Positions 10,385-22,110 of a stretch of 64,000 nt of DNA are shown piece by piece. A program made the translations under genes and the position numbers. The notes under the pieces were generated by a model. The model ran no database searches. It had not been told where the DNA came from and saw only the letters and a list, made by a program, of their open reading frames with translations. Source of the DNA: Mesostigma viride (lineage: Eukaryota > Streptophyta > Mesostigmatophyceae > Mesostigmatales > Mesostigmataceae); assembly GCA_009746045.1 (NCBI GenBank), contig RPFO01000065.1, positions 3,482,061 to 3,546,060 of the forward strand. Reading direction: 5' to 3'. Position 1 is the first letter of the stretch; each line of letters begins with the position of its first letter.

Positions 10385-10809
10385 AAAACCACGGGCGATC
10401 ATGACATATCACACAGATATATCGTGACATGTCACACAGATATATCAGAACACATTCCAAAGCAAAACGGATGAAAAGCACGCCTCGCGATTTCTTTATT
10501 ACAAATATAAAGATAAATGTAACAGATCTTCATTCTTCAGTCTTGATTCTTCATTCTTCAACAGTGATTATCGATCAGTGACAATTTGCAAACGCCGGCT
10601 TGGCGCTTGTCGTTGCGTGACAGAAATCTCGGAATGTTCCTGGAATGCATTAAAAAACGCACATGCGCAAGAAACATGAACGGATGGTTGGTGTCAATTG
10701 TCTCATCTGCCACCGCACCCTAGTAACCAATTCATGAACAAGAAAGCGCTCGGTATAGATCAAGAAAACAAAAACAAACATGCGCAGCCGTAGTGCCTAG
10801 ATGACGATG

Positions 10810-12384
10810 TCAAGTGGACGACGACGAGGAGGCCGGCACCTTGTCTCCCTGTGAGCAGAAAAAAAAGGCAAGTTTAAACACTCAAGATGTGTCATAGCCT
10901 TTCACAGCCTCGATCAATAGAAATGTTGCACATCAAAATCAACGTGTTGCCTAGAACATCCTTGAATGGGTTTCAAGAACAGCAAGGCGGCCTCCCCCGC
11001 CCGCAAACTCATAATCCCAGTGTTTACAACCCCCTCATGAGGGGGTTGTAAAATTGCAATCACTCATTAAAAAATAAAATAAAAAAATCCCAGTTTCACA
11101 CACTGCCCACTCATAAATAATCCCAGGTTCTGACAGCCCCCGCTCAGCCCACTCATGAACAACCCAGTTTAGACCCCCCCACTCATACACTATCCCAGTT
11201 TCCCACAGCCCCCACTCAGCCCACTCTGACATAAACCACCCCAGTTTAGACCCCCCTCTCATAAATAACCCCAGTTTCCCACAGTCACCACTCAGCCACC
11301 CATAAACCACCCAGTTTCCAACCCGCCCCCCCTCATAAATAATCCCAATGGTTTTCAACCCCCTCAATCAGTAATCAAAAACAAAAAAATCCCACTTTTC
11401 ACACACTGCCTACTCATAAATAATCCCAGTTTATGACAGCCCCTGCTCAGCCCACTCATAAACAATCCAGTTAAATACAACCCCCCACCCACACATTATC
11501 CCAGTTTCCCACAGCCCCACTCAGCCCACTCTGACATAAACCACACCAGTTTAGACCCCCCCTCTCATAAATAACCCCAGGTTCCTACAGCCCCCCACTC
11601 AGCCCACTCATAAACCACCCATGCAGTTTACAACCTCCCCCTCATATTAACCCCAGTTCTCCACAGCCCCCGGGGGCTATGAAAAACGAGTGCGCCACTC
11701 AGCCACCTCAAATGCCACCGAGTTTACAGTCCCCCCCCCCCCCCATAAATAATCCCAAGTGTTTACAACCTCCTCAACCAGTTGTTAAAAAAAAAAAAAA
11801 AACAGTTTCACACACTGCCCACTCATAAATAATCCCAGTTTCCGACAGCCCCCGCCCAGCCCACATAAATAACGCGGCTGACAACCCCCCAACAGCCCCC
11901 GCTCAGCCCACTAAAAAACAACCCAGTTTACAGCCCCTCCACTCATAAATAACCCCAATTTCCCACAGCCCCCACTCTGCCCACTCATGAACTACCCCTG
12001 TTTGCAACCCCCCAAATCACACCACTCATAACCATGTCCAGGTTTACAACCCCACCCACTCCTGAGACTTACTTCAGGGGTTGCATGGGAGACATCGGCC
12101 GCCTTTCTGGCTGCAATCATTGCCTCCTTCTTGGCAAGGAGCGCGGCCAGCGCCGCCTCTACCGAGGCCATGTCTTCATCTGCTCTTTGCGCAGGCAACA
12201 TGGATGATGGCACCGATGCTGTGGCGGTTGTTGAAGGGAGTGCTGTCGGGGGCAGGATTGTCGGCGCTGCCGGCGGTGGTGGTGCTGCTGCAGGCAGCTT
12301 TGCGAGCTTCGTGCACGGCTGCACTCTTGGATCGGCAGCGCTGCGTTTCTCTCGGCGTGAACCGGCCTTCACTACGCTTCCCAT
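10810..12384 (-). CDS. Candidate two-exon gene inside the transposon, 116 aa
   Basis: On the minus strand, exon 1 (12384 to 12073) starts at ATG, encodes 104 residues and ends at a GAA|GTAAGT donor in phase 0. A strong acceptor (T-rich tract, CTGCTCACAG) precedes 10848, and the reading continues in phase 0 for GDKVPASSSSST and a TGA at 10812-10810. The product starts MGSVVKAGSRREKRSAADP (NLS-like), then has an Ala/Pro-rich stretch and an Ala/Lys helix (ALAALLAKKEAMIAARKAA). The 1.2-kb intron is mainly minisatellite. No transposase motif is visible; it may be a captured host gene or an accessory protein. The pairing of the two exons is inferred from splice signals and phase only. Confidence 0.35.
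11030..12060. repeat. Degenerate C-rich minisatellite in the transposon
   Basis: Compound units built from CCCACTCATAAATAATCCCAG, TTTCCCACAGCCCCCACTCAG and GTTTACAACCCCC words repeat with substitutions and length changes. Open frames here (for example a Trp/Gly-rich one on the minus strand at 11035-11367) follow the repeat and are not called as genes. The block lies in the intron of the candidate minus-strand gene. Confidence 0.8.
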
Positions 12385-15300
12385 TTCAAATCGATGACCA
12401 TTGAAGCCTAATTTGACTAAAAATGAGATTGCTGAAGGGCACTAACATTGTAAGGGTGACCAAGTGAGACCCTAGCACTACTATTATGAAGATACCAAAG
12501 ACCAAGAAACCACGAAATTGGATATTATGAGCAACATGTTGAAAGAAGCAAAGCTCATAACTGCGTGTGCTACCAACTCCCTTGCTGCCCCCATGAGGAA
12601 TTATTAGCCCCCCTCCGCCTGTCCCATGATAAGGAATACATAACTAACTGACTGACAAGGAATACGCAACACAATCACAATGATTAGAAAGGAGCTATGG
12701 CGTTTCAGAGAAAAAATGATTTTCTTACAAAACCTTAAGCGTGCTGCTCTCAGTCAGTGTTCCAACAAAAAGTTCTGGTTCAAGATAACTCGTCCAGTGG
12801 TGTGACTCTTTGGAGGTTTTATCCCAAAGGACGAGCCTCAAAGTTGATCACACATGTCTCCTAGAGCCCAATGACTGAACTCCTAATAAAAATAGGCACA
12901 AGGATTTTTCTCATATATATTAGACAGTGTCATTTTTACAATTTGCTAACAAGGTTAAAAGCGCTGATTGTCAACAAAAAGGAGCTGATGGAAAGTGCAG
13001 CAGAGACGGGGTCAATGGGGGAAAACCGGAGAAAGTCGCAGCAGACGGGATGTAAATAGCAGAAAGACAGTTTACGGCTTTCAACAACAAAGAAGCCTTA
13101 TGAAAAAATGCAACGCATGTGTGTTTAAATGTAGGCGGAGCATGATTGCAAAAATGCCAAGTAATTGGAGTTAGAAACAGGAAGAACTGGATGCATTCTA
13201 GCAATGCCACATACAGCACGTCGATAACAAAGTACAGACTCCAGGTATGCGATGGTACCCACTACTCACCACAAGTCTCGACCAGGAGCTAGCCTGCCAT
13301 TCGCGGGTAGGCCGCAGGTGAGGCCAGCCCAACGGTATCAGTCACCCGCAGGTACACGCGCAATTGAAGAGGAAAACGGCAATTCGAAGGCACACATAAG
13401 ATGCCGAGCGCAGAAAGCACCATGGTATTGAAAGCCTTCAGAGAATACATATTCAAAGCTCTCAAAGACATGGCCAGCTTTACCCGGCCGCCATGAAATG
13501 GCCTCATACACATGAGCACGGCATGCTAACCGCTGTAAAAGAAGCTGGCAGAATTTTGCTAACCTTAGCGGCTAAGGAGCTTGGCGGCAGGTTCCGGAGA
13601 TCTTGCTTGCGCTGTGTTTCAGCGTAAAGAACGGCTTGATTCAGAACTGGATATGATGTGTCTCAGTCCCTCATTGCTACCTCCATGCTTAATTAAACTC
13701 GACATACATCCTAAGTGCACCTACATCATGATCCAAACTGCTACGCCGCAATTGCTAGAGAAATCACGTCGTTTCGTGGACCTGCAGCCCCGTTTGTTAT
13801 TGCACACTCTGTGGTTACATAAAACTAGGTGGCCCCTTCGCTCGAGCGTACCCTCAGCCCCTCACTGCCTTAGCCATTGCGTGCACCTAGTCGTTTGCCA
13901 TCGGTTTCGGCGTAATATTTGAATTTTGCGCAAGGATCCTGACGGGTTGATTCCAGACTTGCGCATGTTGCGAAAGATTTTTGTCCATTCATTCCAGACT
14001 CCCAAGCTAGGGGCTGCTGTGGACTGTAGTCTGAACGGTACGGCTAACAGTTACGATGCCAGGCCAGCGGTCCCAACCAAGCGATACTAGAGAGTCATGT
14101 CAGTCGTCTTTTTACTAGTTTCGTCAGTCAGTTATTCCTAATGTATGGCAAAATGCAAACTTCTACTTGGGGCGAGATGTAGTAGCGGCGAAATCGGAAG
14201 GGGACGTGGGCAGGGGGGGGGGCGGGAAGTACGACTGATGCCATCTACCGTACGTTATTATCGTCACAAAGCGAGTGACTGACGATAGTAAAGGCCTAAA
14301 GGGCCTCTAATGACGACAGTAATGACGATAGTATTTGGCACTAATGATTGATGACAGGAAGAGCGACGACACCAGACTTTGCGACGTTGATGGGACTTGG
14401 CGAATTGCGAGCCCTAATTCCAGTGGTTGCGCGGGTGTTACGTTGAAGTTGAAGTTAAGACGACGCGAAAAAAAAAAGACCTTAGAGTTGCACATCTATC
14501 CACGCTGCACAGGTGGGAAAGGTGGAAGGGAGCTGCGATCGGCTCGCAGCCAAGGCGGGATTATGTGCCTTTTGATTTCCAGCAATGTCGCTTCTGTATG
14601 AACGCACGTGGTGGTTGGAATAGGAGCATAGGCTCACTGATGACCGTCGTGATTTATGTAGCCATTAGGGCGTCGTCTCAAATGAATTCAGGAGCGAGCT
14701 CGGACAAGGCTACAAGCAGCCATCGGGGGAGAAACATAGGCATGGTCTAGAATAAAGCTTTAATCGATCTGTTCGCTCAGTGGTACGCACAGCACATTCG
14801 GACATCCAGAAGCTGCCCACTCTTTACCAGTTGAGGTGAGCAAGGAATTCCTCGCCTGAAATACTAATAAGTTTGCATCGACTTTAACATGCATGCCGTA
14901 CGCACGTGGCATTCTCACGTATCGCCCTAGGGCCAAGGCTGCTGTGGGCCGCTCGGTTTCATGCCAAGTTAGCCGTGCTTGCCATGAATGCTGCAGCAGT
15001 TTCACTATCTCATTCGTACAAGGTCAATAGACTATGCAAACGACATCTGATTTAGTTTTCATGAAGGGCATAACCTTGTTCAGATTGAGAGTTGCATGAC
15101 ATGGGCTGCTCTTGCGCCACTTTCCTTGTCTTAACCAACTGATTCTCTGTTTATGCTTTCGGTCGTTATACATTCGTATGTGTGCATCTGTGTTGCCATT
15201 GTGGTGTCAATTTTGCGCGTGTACTTGTGATGCCTAATACCGTTGGGCTTGCACGCGGCCCCATCGCATGTGGCAGCGACAAGCTCTTGGTCGCCTGTCC

Positions 15301-16189
15301 AGCGCGGCGAATTCTTGATGGTGAGCAACGGTGATCATTCTTTATGTAGTGCTCATTCCTCAAATTATCAACGTGCTGTGCGCGTCAGCCACCATTGGCC
15401 TTGTTCTTCCAGCTTCCGTGCATGATTTTTTTGTAGCCCGCTGGTGATGCTCTCAGCTACAAATAGTTGGCATTATTCGTACCAATTCCTTCGCTGTCGG
15501 TAGAACCTTCTTTGCAATCCAGTAGCCTCGGCTGACATTCCTGGCATTGCTGGACTATGTCTCGCTTCCTTGCATGGGTAGCATCTTTGCATATTTATCC
15601 TTTTTGCTCAGATCACAGCTTTTTGTCATTCCCTCCCCCCCACACCCCACCCTGAACGACTCCTGCTAGTGTCAATTGCAGACGTAGAGCCTTCAGCCTC
15701 GTTAGAGTTCATCCTACCTGTAACGGGGCATATTGTTGGTTGATTGGCCTTGCTTTTTCTTGGCACTAATCAGGCGTTTCTTTCTTATTGCCGTATTAAC
15801 CATACAGAGATTGCAATGAAGTAGATTGTGAGGCCTCTTGGCATGTTAGGGAACCTTTGCGACTCCAGGATTCCTGGGTGTGCAGTTCCCTACAACTTGT
15901 GAGGCATGTAGATACAATTTAGGTGAACATCCATGGCCAATTTTTTTCTCGAGCACCCCTGTCTCTCTCTTGGCCCAGTATCTCACCTTCTTTGTCCTAA
16001 AACTAGGCCGGTACTCATAGATAGCCACGCAACTGCTGCGATCTCCCCCGCATCCTTACATACAAGTGAACTGAAGTCATGCAAAGTTGACAGTTGTTGG
16101 CGCGTCCAGCGCGTGGCTTCATCTCACTAACAAATTTTTGTGTGTACCGATGCGTGCTTTGCCGGATGATGTATTTTTGTCTTGCATGC
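12385..16189. other. Transposon interior without a supported gene
   Basis: About 3.8 kb of mixed, mostly AT-balanced sequence. Only short open frames (under about 115 codons) exist, none with a recognisable domain or a convincing chain of splice sites. A run of G lies at about 14210-14223. It may hold exons or introns of captured host sequence, but I cannot support any. Confidence 0.6.
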
Positions 16190-16428
16190 AGGCAATATAC
16201 CTAACACAGTCGGGCTGGGCACATCCGTCAGTCCAACACGGCGAGAGGCCACATGCGGATGCAGATTTTGTAGGCTCTGAGCCTTGGTCACATTGCCGTA
16301 GCACTCGACAGTGTCCTGTGATTGTTTCTAGAGAGTCATCCAGATATTTCAGCAATGGTGGCTGGGACAGCCCTCGTAATGGTTTCAGTGATGATGAGGA
16401 TGATGACTTTGATGACGAGGACTGTTGA
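16190..16428 (+). CDS. Candidate last exon with an acidic tail, inside the transposon
   Basis: A good acceptor (TTTTTGTCTTGCATGCAG) is followed by an open frame of 79 residues ending SDDEDDDFDDEDC and TGA at 16428. The sequence is Ser/His/Arg-rich before the acidic tail. Upstream exons could not be linked. It may be the last exon of a captured or element-encoded gene on the plus strand. No family is recognised. Confidence 0.3.
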
Positions 16429-17139
16429 GCCCCGTTGTGCTTGTCGGTCAACAGATTTTATATTGCATTTGTGAGATGATTGTGGGTGTCCATTTTGCAC
16501 ACCACCCACAGCCATGCTTGAGTGCACCGTTCCTTGTGTGTGTATCAATACAGTTGGTGTTCGTATTTGATCAGTTGTGCCATTTCATCGGGTTGTTGCA
16601 TGCCATCTGAACATGTTCACTCCCCGTTGCCATTTTATCATACCAGTGTTGTGAGCTCAGAGCAATGGATGCATGATGCAGTGTTGTGATTTAGTGTAGA
16701 TATTGACGATGCCACCTTTGATCAGCATGATGGATGCTTGGCCAGCGATGGGTCGGAGGTTGACACTTGATGACCGTGATGACGATTGCCCTGAATGTTC
16801 AATATTGGTGTTTTTCTTAACATCCCAGTCGATATTTTTGCAATAAACCATGTCTCCCACGGCTCATGACATTGTGGTGCATTTTATCATGCACCTGAGG
16901 GTGTTTCCAGCTTGTTTTGTCAGTTCCTTTCAGTACCCCCCTCTGGTTTTTCAAGTTGTCACCTGCAATTAAGAACTTTCTCAGTGGCGAGTTCTTGGTG
17001 TCATCCTTTGAAAGCTTGCCCCGTACCGCTGCACGTGTTGTCTCTCCTGGCATTGCCACCTTGCCGTGTCCCACCTTGGCCTTTTCCTTCTCCATCTCTG
17101 CTGCGGCATGCACGCACTTCCTTGCTGCGGATGTGCATT

Positions 17140-17450
17140 ATGCGTGCTTTGTGATATATCACTTCCCCTGAGTGGTTGTGATTTATCACCTTATCACATT
17201 TTGTTTTTCTGTGGGTTTGTGACATTTTGTGACACTTTGACATTTTGTGATAATGACGTTATCACAAAATATGCTGGTTTTATCACGTTTGTCACGTTTT
17301 GTCACAATCATGACATGTCTCGATCACAATTTGTCACAGTTTTATCACATTTTGTCACATTTTGTCACGTTTTATCATTTTTTTATCACAAAATGTCACA
17401 AAAGTGACATTTTGTGATAAAAAAATATCACAAAATGTCACAGACCCCTT
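17140..17450. repeat. Right subterminal repeat zone of the CACTA-type element
   Basis: Dense TTTTGTCACA, TGTGATAA and TTATCACAAAATGTCAC words in both orientations, mirroring the left zone at 9937-10480. It ends in the terminal inverted repeat at 17457. Confidence 0.85.
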
Positions 17451-17459
17451 CCTAGTGGA

Positions 17460-19146
17460 CGGGGGAGGAGATGGAAGGGGAGGGAAAAAGCGCAGTCGGG
17501 ATGATGGAGGCTCGCGGGAGGAGACAATGGGGGGGGATGAAGACAAAAGGGGGGAGGTAAGCGCCAGCGTGCTGGTGAAGGAGACTCGAGGCCTGTCGTT
17601 GGAAACGCCGGCGGGCGTATCTGTGATGAGGAGGGGGATCGCCAGCGGGAGGGAGGCTCGCGGCCTGTTACTGGAAACGCCGGCGGGCGTATCTGTGATG
17701 AGGAGGGGGATCGCCAGCAGGAAGGAGGCTCGCGGCCTGTTACTGGAAACGCCGGCGGGCGTATCTGTGATGAGGATGGGGATCGCCAGCAGGAAGCAGG
17801 CTCGCGGCCTGTTACTGGTAGCGCCGGCGGGCGTTCCCGATTTACGGGAGGCGGTCGTGTCCAACAGGTGGGATTGAGGCCTCGTCAGGATTCATGGGGA
17901 CCCCCGGTTGAGGGGACCCCCGCCCTCGCCTCGGTTTCTTTGGGTCTGGGTGACGATCCCGTACCGTCGTCAGGAAGGACGGTTGTGATGACTTTGCCCC
18001 CCGCTCGACGGGGATGGAGCAATGCCCGAACACGATACTGCTGAATGAGGATGACGATCCGGAGCCGTCGGCTGACACGGATTTTGTTGCGAGCACCCCA
18101 CTGCAGAAGAGGGTATTGGAGGCTCGTAACGTGGAGGGTCCGCCGAAAGTCTCAGGTGGAGGGCCGGCGTTTGCCGGATTGATGCGCCCGACTGAGGTGG
18201 TCGATGTTGAGGCGCCGCCAGGGACATCGGCCGGACACTATACCGCATTGATGGAGCCCTTCGATCGACCAAGGATGCCCTTCCACGCTCCAACGGTACA
18301 TTCGGCCGGTAAATTTCATTTTCAATAAACGAGTTTAATAAGTACCTTAATATATATTTCTACATAAGTTTTTTTGCATCAGTCCATGGCTTCATTGATT
18401 TCTCACACGACCCTTCCGTATTCATGTTAATTGGCATGTGCTTACGTGCAGGGAAAGGCGAAGAAGAAACTCCAGTTCGGTTTCCCCGTGGATCCGCGTC
18501 TGGGACTGTGTCCAGAGAGGCCGGCCGTGTTGTTGGCCAGGCCGCGGTCGGCGAACCAGTTGCACAACCGGGGGCGGGAGGGGACGAGCTCCCACCCAAC
18601 GCACCAACCCACGCACCAGCCTTACCGTGCGGTCAGCCAGAAAAAACGTACGAAGACTTGATGGCAGAGGCGGCGGCTGCGCAGGGGCAGAAGGCAAAAC
18701 GTCGGGGAGGGGGCAGGCGAGGGGCGGGGCAGGAGACGGAGGGTGCCGACGAACCTGCACAGCCGCAGAAGGGTGGTGGTCAGGGCAGAGATGCGACGGC
18801 CGAAAACCGAATCAGGGACGTTCGGCCGGACGTCCGGATGCGCTTTATGGATGGCGCGAAACTGAGTCGCGGAGGTTGGAGTTCGAAATGGGTAGACGAC
18901 GTGTGCATAAACTGGGAGCACAAGTACCCCAAGAAGGAAGATTTTCCGCTCTTTGGCACCCTCCTGGGCAAAGAGAGGGAGAAGGTGGTGTTCAGATGGT
19001 TTGATGAAGGGCACGACCTCGGTTGGAGTAATGAGTGCGAGCAAAAGTTTCGTTTCCCTCTGAAGTTCGCTAGAGAACATGTTACTCTCCTGAAGGAAGG
19101 CGCCAGCTGGGACAACATTCCTTCATATCGACCTGGCAAGCGATGA
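17460..19146 (+). CDS. Large multi-exon gene, 3' part
   Basis: Beyond the transposon the frame continues exactly from the GAC codon at 9918-9920: 17460 gives the C and GGG GGA GGA follow (KKRSRDD, then SREETMGGDEDKRGE). The frame is open through four 24-residue repeats to 17877. Two further open stretches follow in shifted frames (about 17868-18043 and 18014-18308), with a break near a C6 run at about 17997-18002. A GCCG|GTAAAT donor at 18308 joins a GTGCAG acceptor at 18451 with matching phase 1. The last exon (18452-19146) is Gly/Arg-rich, then apparently globular (KLSRGGWSSKWVDDV...NWEHKYPKKEDFPLFG) and ends in TGA. AATAAA lies at about 19369. Frame breaks may be decay or sequence errors. 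Function unknown. Confidence 0.5.
17580..17835 (+). repeat. 72-bp in-frame coding repeats carrying the inverted 22-nt motif
   Basis: Nearly four units of 72 bp encode a 24-residue repeat (core LLLETPAGVSVMR, then GIASRKEARG). Each contains GAAACGCCGGCGGGCGTATC (17602, 17674, 17746, and a diverged copy at 17818), which is the reverse complement of the 22-nt motif found in the upstream spacers and introns. A donor-like GAG|GTAAGC stands at about 17556, so this block could instead be intronic. Confidence 0.8.
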
Positions 19147-19644
19147 TGGGCGAGGACTTTGCACGAAATCGCGTTTTGCACGTAATTGCCCACCGCAACG
19201 TGGAGAAATGCAGATGTACATAGTAGTTGGATCAGTTACCGTGACTTTGGGCAGTTTAGTAGTTGGGGTGACGTGTCCAATGTATATATGGTGGGGCGCG
19301 TCCAAGGGGGTCCACGCTGATTGAGCACTTGCATGTGTTCTTTCAACATATTCGGACATGTATGAAATGAATAAATTGTTTGGACGATTGCAAATTGATT
19401 GATTGAAGAATGAGATACCATTAATAATTGAAAAATGTAAAACCTCATTGTGAATTTGTACTTCAAACTTTCACATGCATGCCCCAAATTGTGCATTTGT
19501 GCAGGTTTTAATTATGAGAAGTAGCATTTCTCTACAAATATTGAGAAATTTAGGGGCACTTGGGGTTGTTGGCCATGTTCATTCATGATAAAATGGACTT
19601 TTTATGCTGTAAAATCATATTCCACTAGTCCAAAACGCTGCTTT
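19147..19644. other. 3' flank of the large gene; no gene seen
   Basis: AT-rich sequence with a polyadenylation-like AATAAA at about 19369. No open frame of note on either strand. It ends where similarity to LINE-B begins. Confidence 0.6.
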
Positions 19645-20454
19645 CATGACGTCAAAAGTACCAGCAATGGCCCTAGGTTGGAGCAGTAGATGTTGGGGAC
19701 GCCCCGGATCGCTCGTACCCTGCGATGCCGGTGGAGGGGCAGGGGCCGACCGAGGGGCCGCCCCGGACCGGGAGGCCGGTGCGGCCGCCGGGCCGCCGGG
19801 CAGGCCGTTCTGGGGGGTTTGGCGGCGGCACTGCCGCTCATGCTGGTACCGCCCGTGGATCGAAAAAATCCGCTGGCAATGGGCTGCCGGGCAGCGGTAG
19901 CAGTCCATGGCGCGCATGGCGGCCTCCGTGATGTGGGGGTGGGAAGCCCGAATGTGCACCAGCAACGAATTCCGGTTGGGCAGGCGCGCGCCACACGGGT
20001 CACCAAGGGGACCATCGACTTGGCAATAATGGAAGCCATCTGAGGGGGTGCGCCCACCCGGTTGGGCCGGCCCAGGTCGAGAGGGGGAGGGGTCGGGAGC
20101 ACCCTCAGCCAGAGGAACTACAGCTGCAGCGGAACCCAGGGCGGGGCCGGCCGCCGGGCGGTCAGCAGGGCTCGTGGCAGCCGAGGACAAGACCGGCGCG
20201 GGGACGGCCCCACGGCCGGGAGGGGGGCGCTGGAGGAGGCAGCCAAGCCGGCGCGCGACCCACGACCACGCACAGGGGAGGCAGGTGTCGGGGCAGGCGC
20301 GTGGGACTGGCGGCGCACGGACACGGGCGAGGGCCCCAGCGGGAGAACGCCAGGAGGCAAGGGGGAAAGGACCGCGGCCCGGCAAAGGGGGCAGGTGGCG
20401 GAGGTCGTGTGCAAGCTCGTGGCGATGCAAGCTTGATGGAAGACGTGGCCGCAA
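19645..20454 (-). pseudogene. LINE-B C2H2 zinc-finger segment
   Basis: The minus-strand frame has FHYCQVDGPLGDPCGARL...LLVHIRASH and YRCPAAHCQRIFSIHGRYQHERQC-type fingers (C-x4-C, H-x3/4-H/C). In R2-like non-LTR elements similar fingers just before the reverse transcriptase bind the target DNA. A Pro/Ala-rich linker precedes it. The frame ends at the 3' break of this copy, so no reverse transcriptase follows. Confidence 0.6.
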
Positions 20455-20702
20455 GCAGGGAGGCGGCAGAGACCGTCACCAGGGCGAGGCAGGTCCAAGC
20501 AGATGGGGCAGGAGGGGCCGCTGGCAGTGACATCCACCAAGTGGGCCGGCCCGTAGTGGGCGGGCGCCGCGTCCCACCCCAGCTCCCAGCTCGGCAGTCG
20601 GGCGATCTCATCGGCGGAGAGAAGACGGCGGCGCGGACCAGCAGGGTGCCAGACATGGGGGATGCCCGCAAGCTCGAGCACATCGTGCAAGATGGCGGGC
20701 AC
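20118..20702 (-). pseudogene. LINE-B RING-H2 segment
   Basis: The minus-strand frame carries CPICLDLPRPGDGLCRLPAC, GHVFHQACIA and CPLCRAAV: a C3H2C3 RING-H2 finger, normally an E3 ubiquitin ligase module. The flanking HDVLELAGIPHVWHPA and Pro-rich tail match LINE-A (HDILELAGIPHEWHPA). Upstream, the YLAGG segment near 20950 lies in another frame, so the copy is frame-broken. Confidence 0.65.
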
Positions 20703-21035
20703 GGCCGCACCCGCGCTCAGCTCAAGAACACGCCCCCCCCCGCATCGTACAGAACCAGGTCGCCGGCGTGCACGGTGACAGGAGCCCCGAAGTCAACGCG
20801 CAGGCGGGCGGCTTGCGCTGGGGTGACCGCCGTAGTCAAGCGCCCGTGGGCCTGCGCAACAAGGCCGGCCGAGCCGGGCCCGGCAGAGGCAAGAAACGTG
20901 TGCAGCTGAGGGCGATCGAGCAAGGCGTGGTCGGTGGCCCCCCAGCGAGATATGTCGCACGGGCGGCCTGCTGGGCCTGCACGGCAAGCCCTGTAGCAAA
21001 GAGCACCACCGCCTGCGCCACTTGAGCGTCCAGAT

Positions 21036-21986
21036 TCAGGAGCCATTCTTGGCGCACCGCGGGCAGGTGCCAAGGCAGGCGGCCGCCGGCATGGTAGTCC
21101 TCGAGGACAAACCCCCAAAGCGTGGAGGCAAGGACAGGGGGGAGGCTGCCTGCAGCATGTGCCGGACACGAACCACAAGGGCACTAAATTCAGGGGGCCG
21201 TGGGAGCGTAGGAAACGCCGCGTGCAAGCCGACAGCGTCCAACAGCAAGGGGCAATACAGCCAAGAGAACGTGGCGTGCCGGAGCGCGCTGACGCCCGCA
21301 ATGTTGGTGGGGGGCCAAACGGAGAAGTCGTGGGACCCAAGCGCGGCCGACCAGGGGCCCACCACAGGAGTCGCCGCAGGGTGTCCCACAGCCTCAGGGA
21401 GGAGAGCCGCCAGGGACCCCTCAAGCACAGGAGGACGCAGGTCAGTGGCCACCGCCGGGCTGGCCGGAGGTGGATCCCCAGAGCTAGGCGGGGCAGGGCC
21501 AGGGGACCCCGCGGAGGGGCCGGACGTGACGGCGCGGGGAGAGCGGGAGCACGGTGTGGAACCCTCCACGAGGGCCGCAAGGCCCAGGAGAGGGTCCAGC
21601 GAGGGGCTGCGGGAGGGGGCGCGGGCCGAATGGGATCCCGGGGTCGACACGGCCGCGCGTCGGGAGCCTAGGGACGGCCGAGGCGGGGCCACGCAATGAG
21701 GGCACGCCCAAGGACCCGGGGGAGGCAGCCGGAAGAGGGGCGGGACCAAGCAGCGCGTGTGCCAGCCGCATTGGCACGAATCACACACAAGGAGACGGGG
21801 GGCATCCTCACCACTGTGGCAGACCTCGCACACAAGCGAGAGTGGCACAGGGGCGCCACGACCGCCGTCGTCCAGGTCGCCCATCTCCTGCAGGTGCGCC
21901 GCGATGCGTAAGGACCGACGCGGCGCAGGTGCGCCGCTAGGCAGCGCATCCCGCGCCCGGGAGGTGCGTCGTCGTGAAGGAGGCAT
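21036..21986 (-). pseudogene. LINE-B PHD-finger segment
   Basis: The minus-strand frame starts MPPSRRRTSRARDALPSG and has a canonical PHD finger: CEVCHSGEDAPRLLVCDSC, GWHTRC, then a W-x-CPHC end (C4-H-C3). PHD fingers usually read histone H3 tails. A long Pro/Ser/Ala-rich region follows. It has the same position and length as in LINE-A. The frame is open for 316 codons, so it may still be translatable, but the rest of the element is broken or absent. Confidence 0.65.
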
Positions 21987-22054
21987 GGGGAAGGTGCGTA
22001 AAACAACGGAACCGGAAGCGCGGGGGGAAGAGCGAGATGCGGACGCGGGGGTTT

Positions 22055-22100
22055 GGGGGGCGTGCCCCCCAAGCGGGGGTTTGGGGGGCGGCAGCCCCCC
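22055..22100. other. Paired G/C hairpins at the LINE-B array/body junction
   Basis: GGGGGG-CGTG-CCCCCC (about 22055-22070) and GGGGGG-CGGCAG-CCCCCC (about 22083-22100) lie between the monomers and the coding part. The second, with its flanks TTT and AACGC, is identical in LINE-A (36372-36396). Confidence 0.85.
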
Positions 22101-22110
22101 AACGCGGGGC

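Larger units (their letters stand above)
9920..17457. mobile_element. CACTA-type DNA transposon (7,538 bp) inside an exon
   Basis: Ends are inverted: CACTAGGAAGGGG at 9920 and CCCCTTCCTAGTG ending at 17457, continuing inward as TGTGACATTTTGTGATAT on both sides. The flanking duplication is GA (9918-9919 and 17458-17459); GGA is possible if the last G is not counted as element. CACTA ends and 2-3 bp duplications are typical of the CACTA/EnSpm superfamily. Subterminal zones (to about 10480 and from about 17140) are full of GTGACA/TGTGAT repeats, as expected for transposase binding regions. No transposase was recognised in the interior, so the copy is probably non-autonomous or carries captured sequence. 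It sits in exon 6 of the large gene. Confidence 0.85.

Noticed and set aside
11035-11367. Trp/Gly-rich 110-codon minus-strand frame
   Set aside because: It follows the C-rich minisatellite of the first CACTA-type element and changes with its units.
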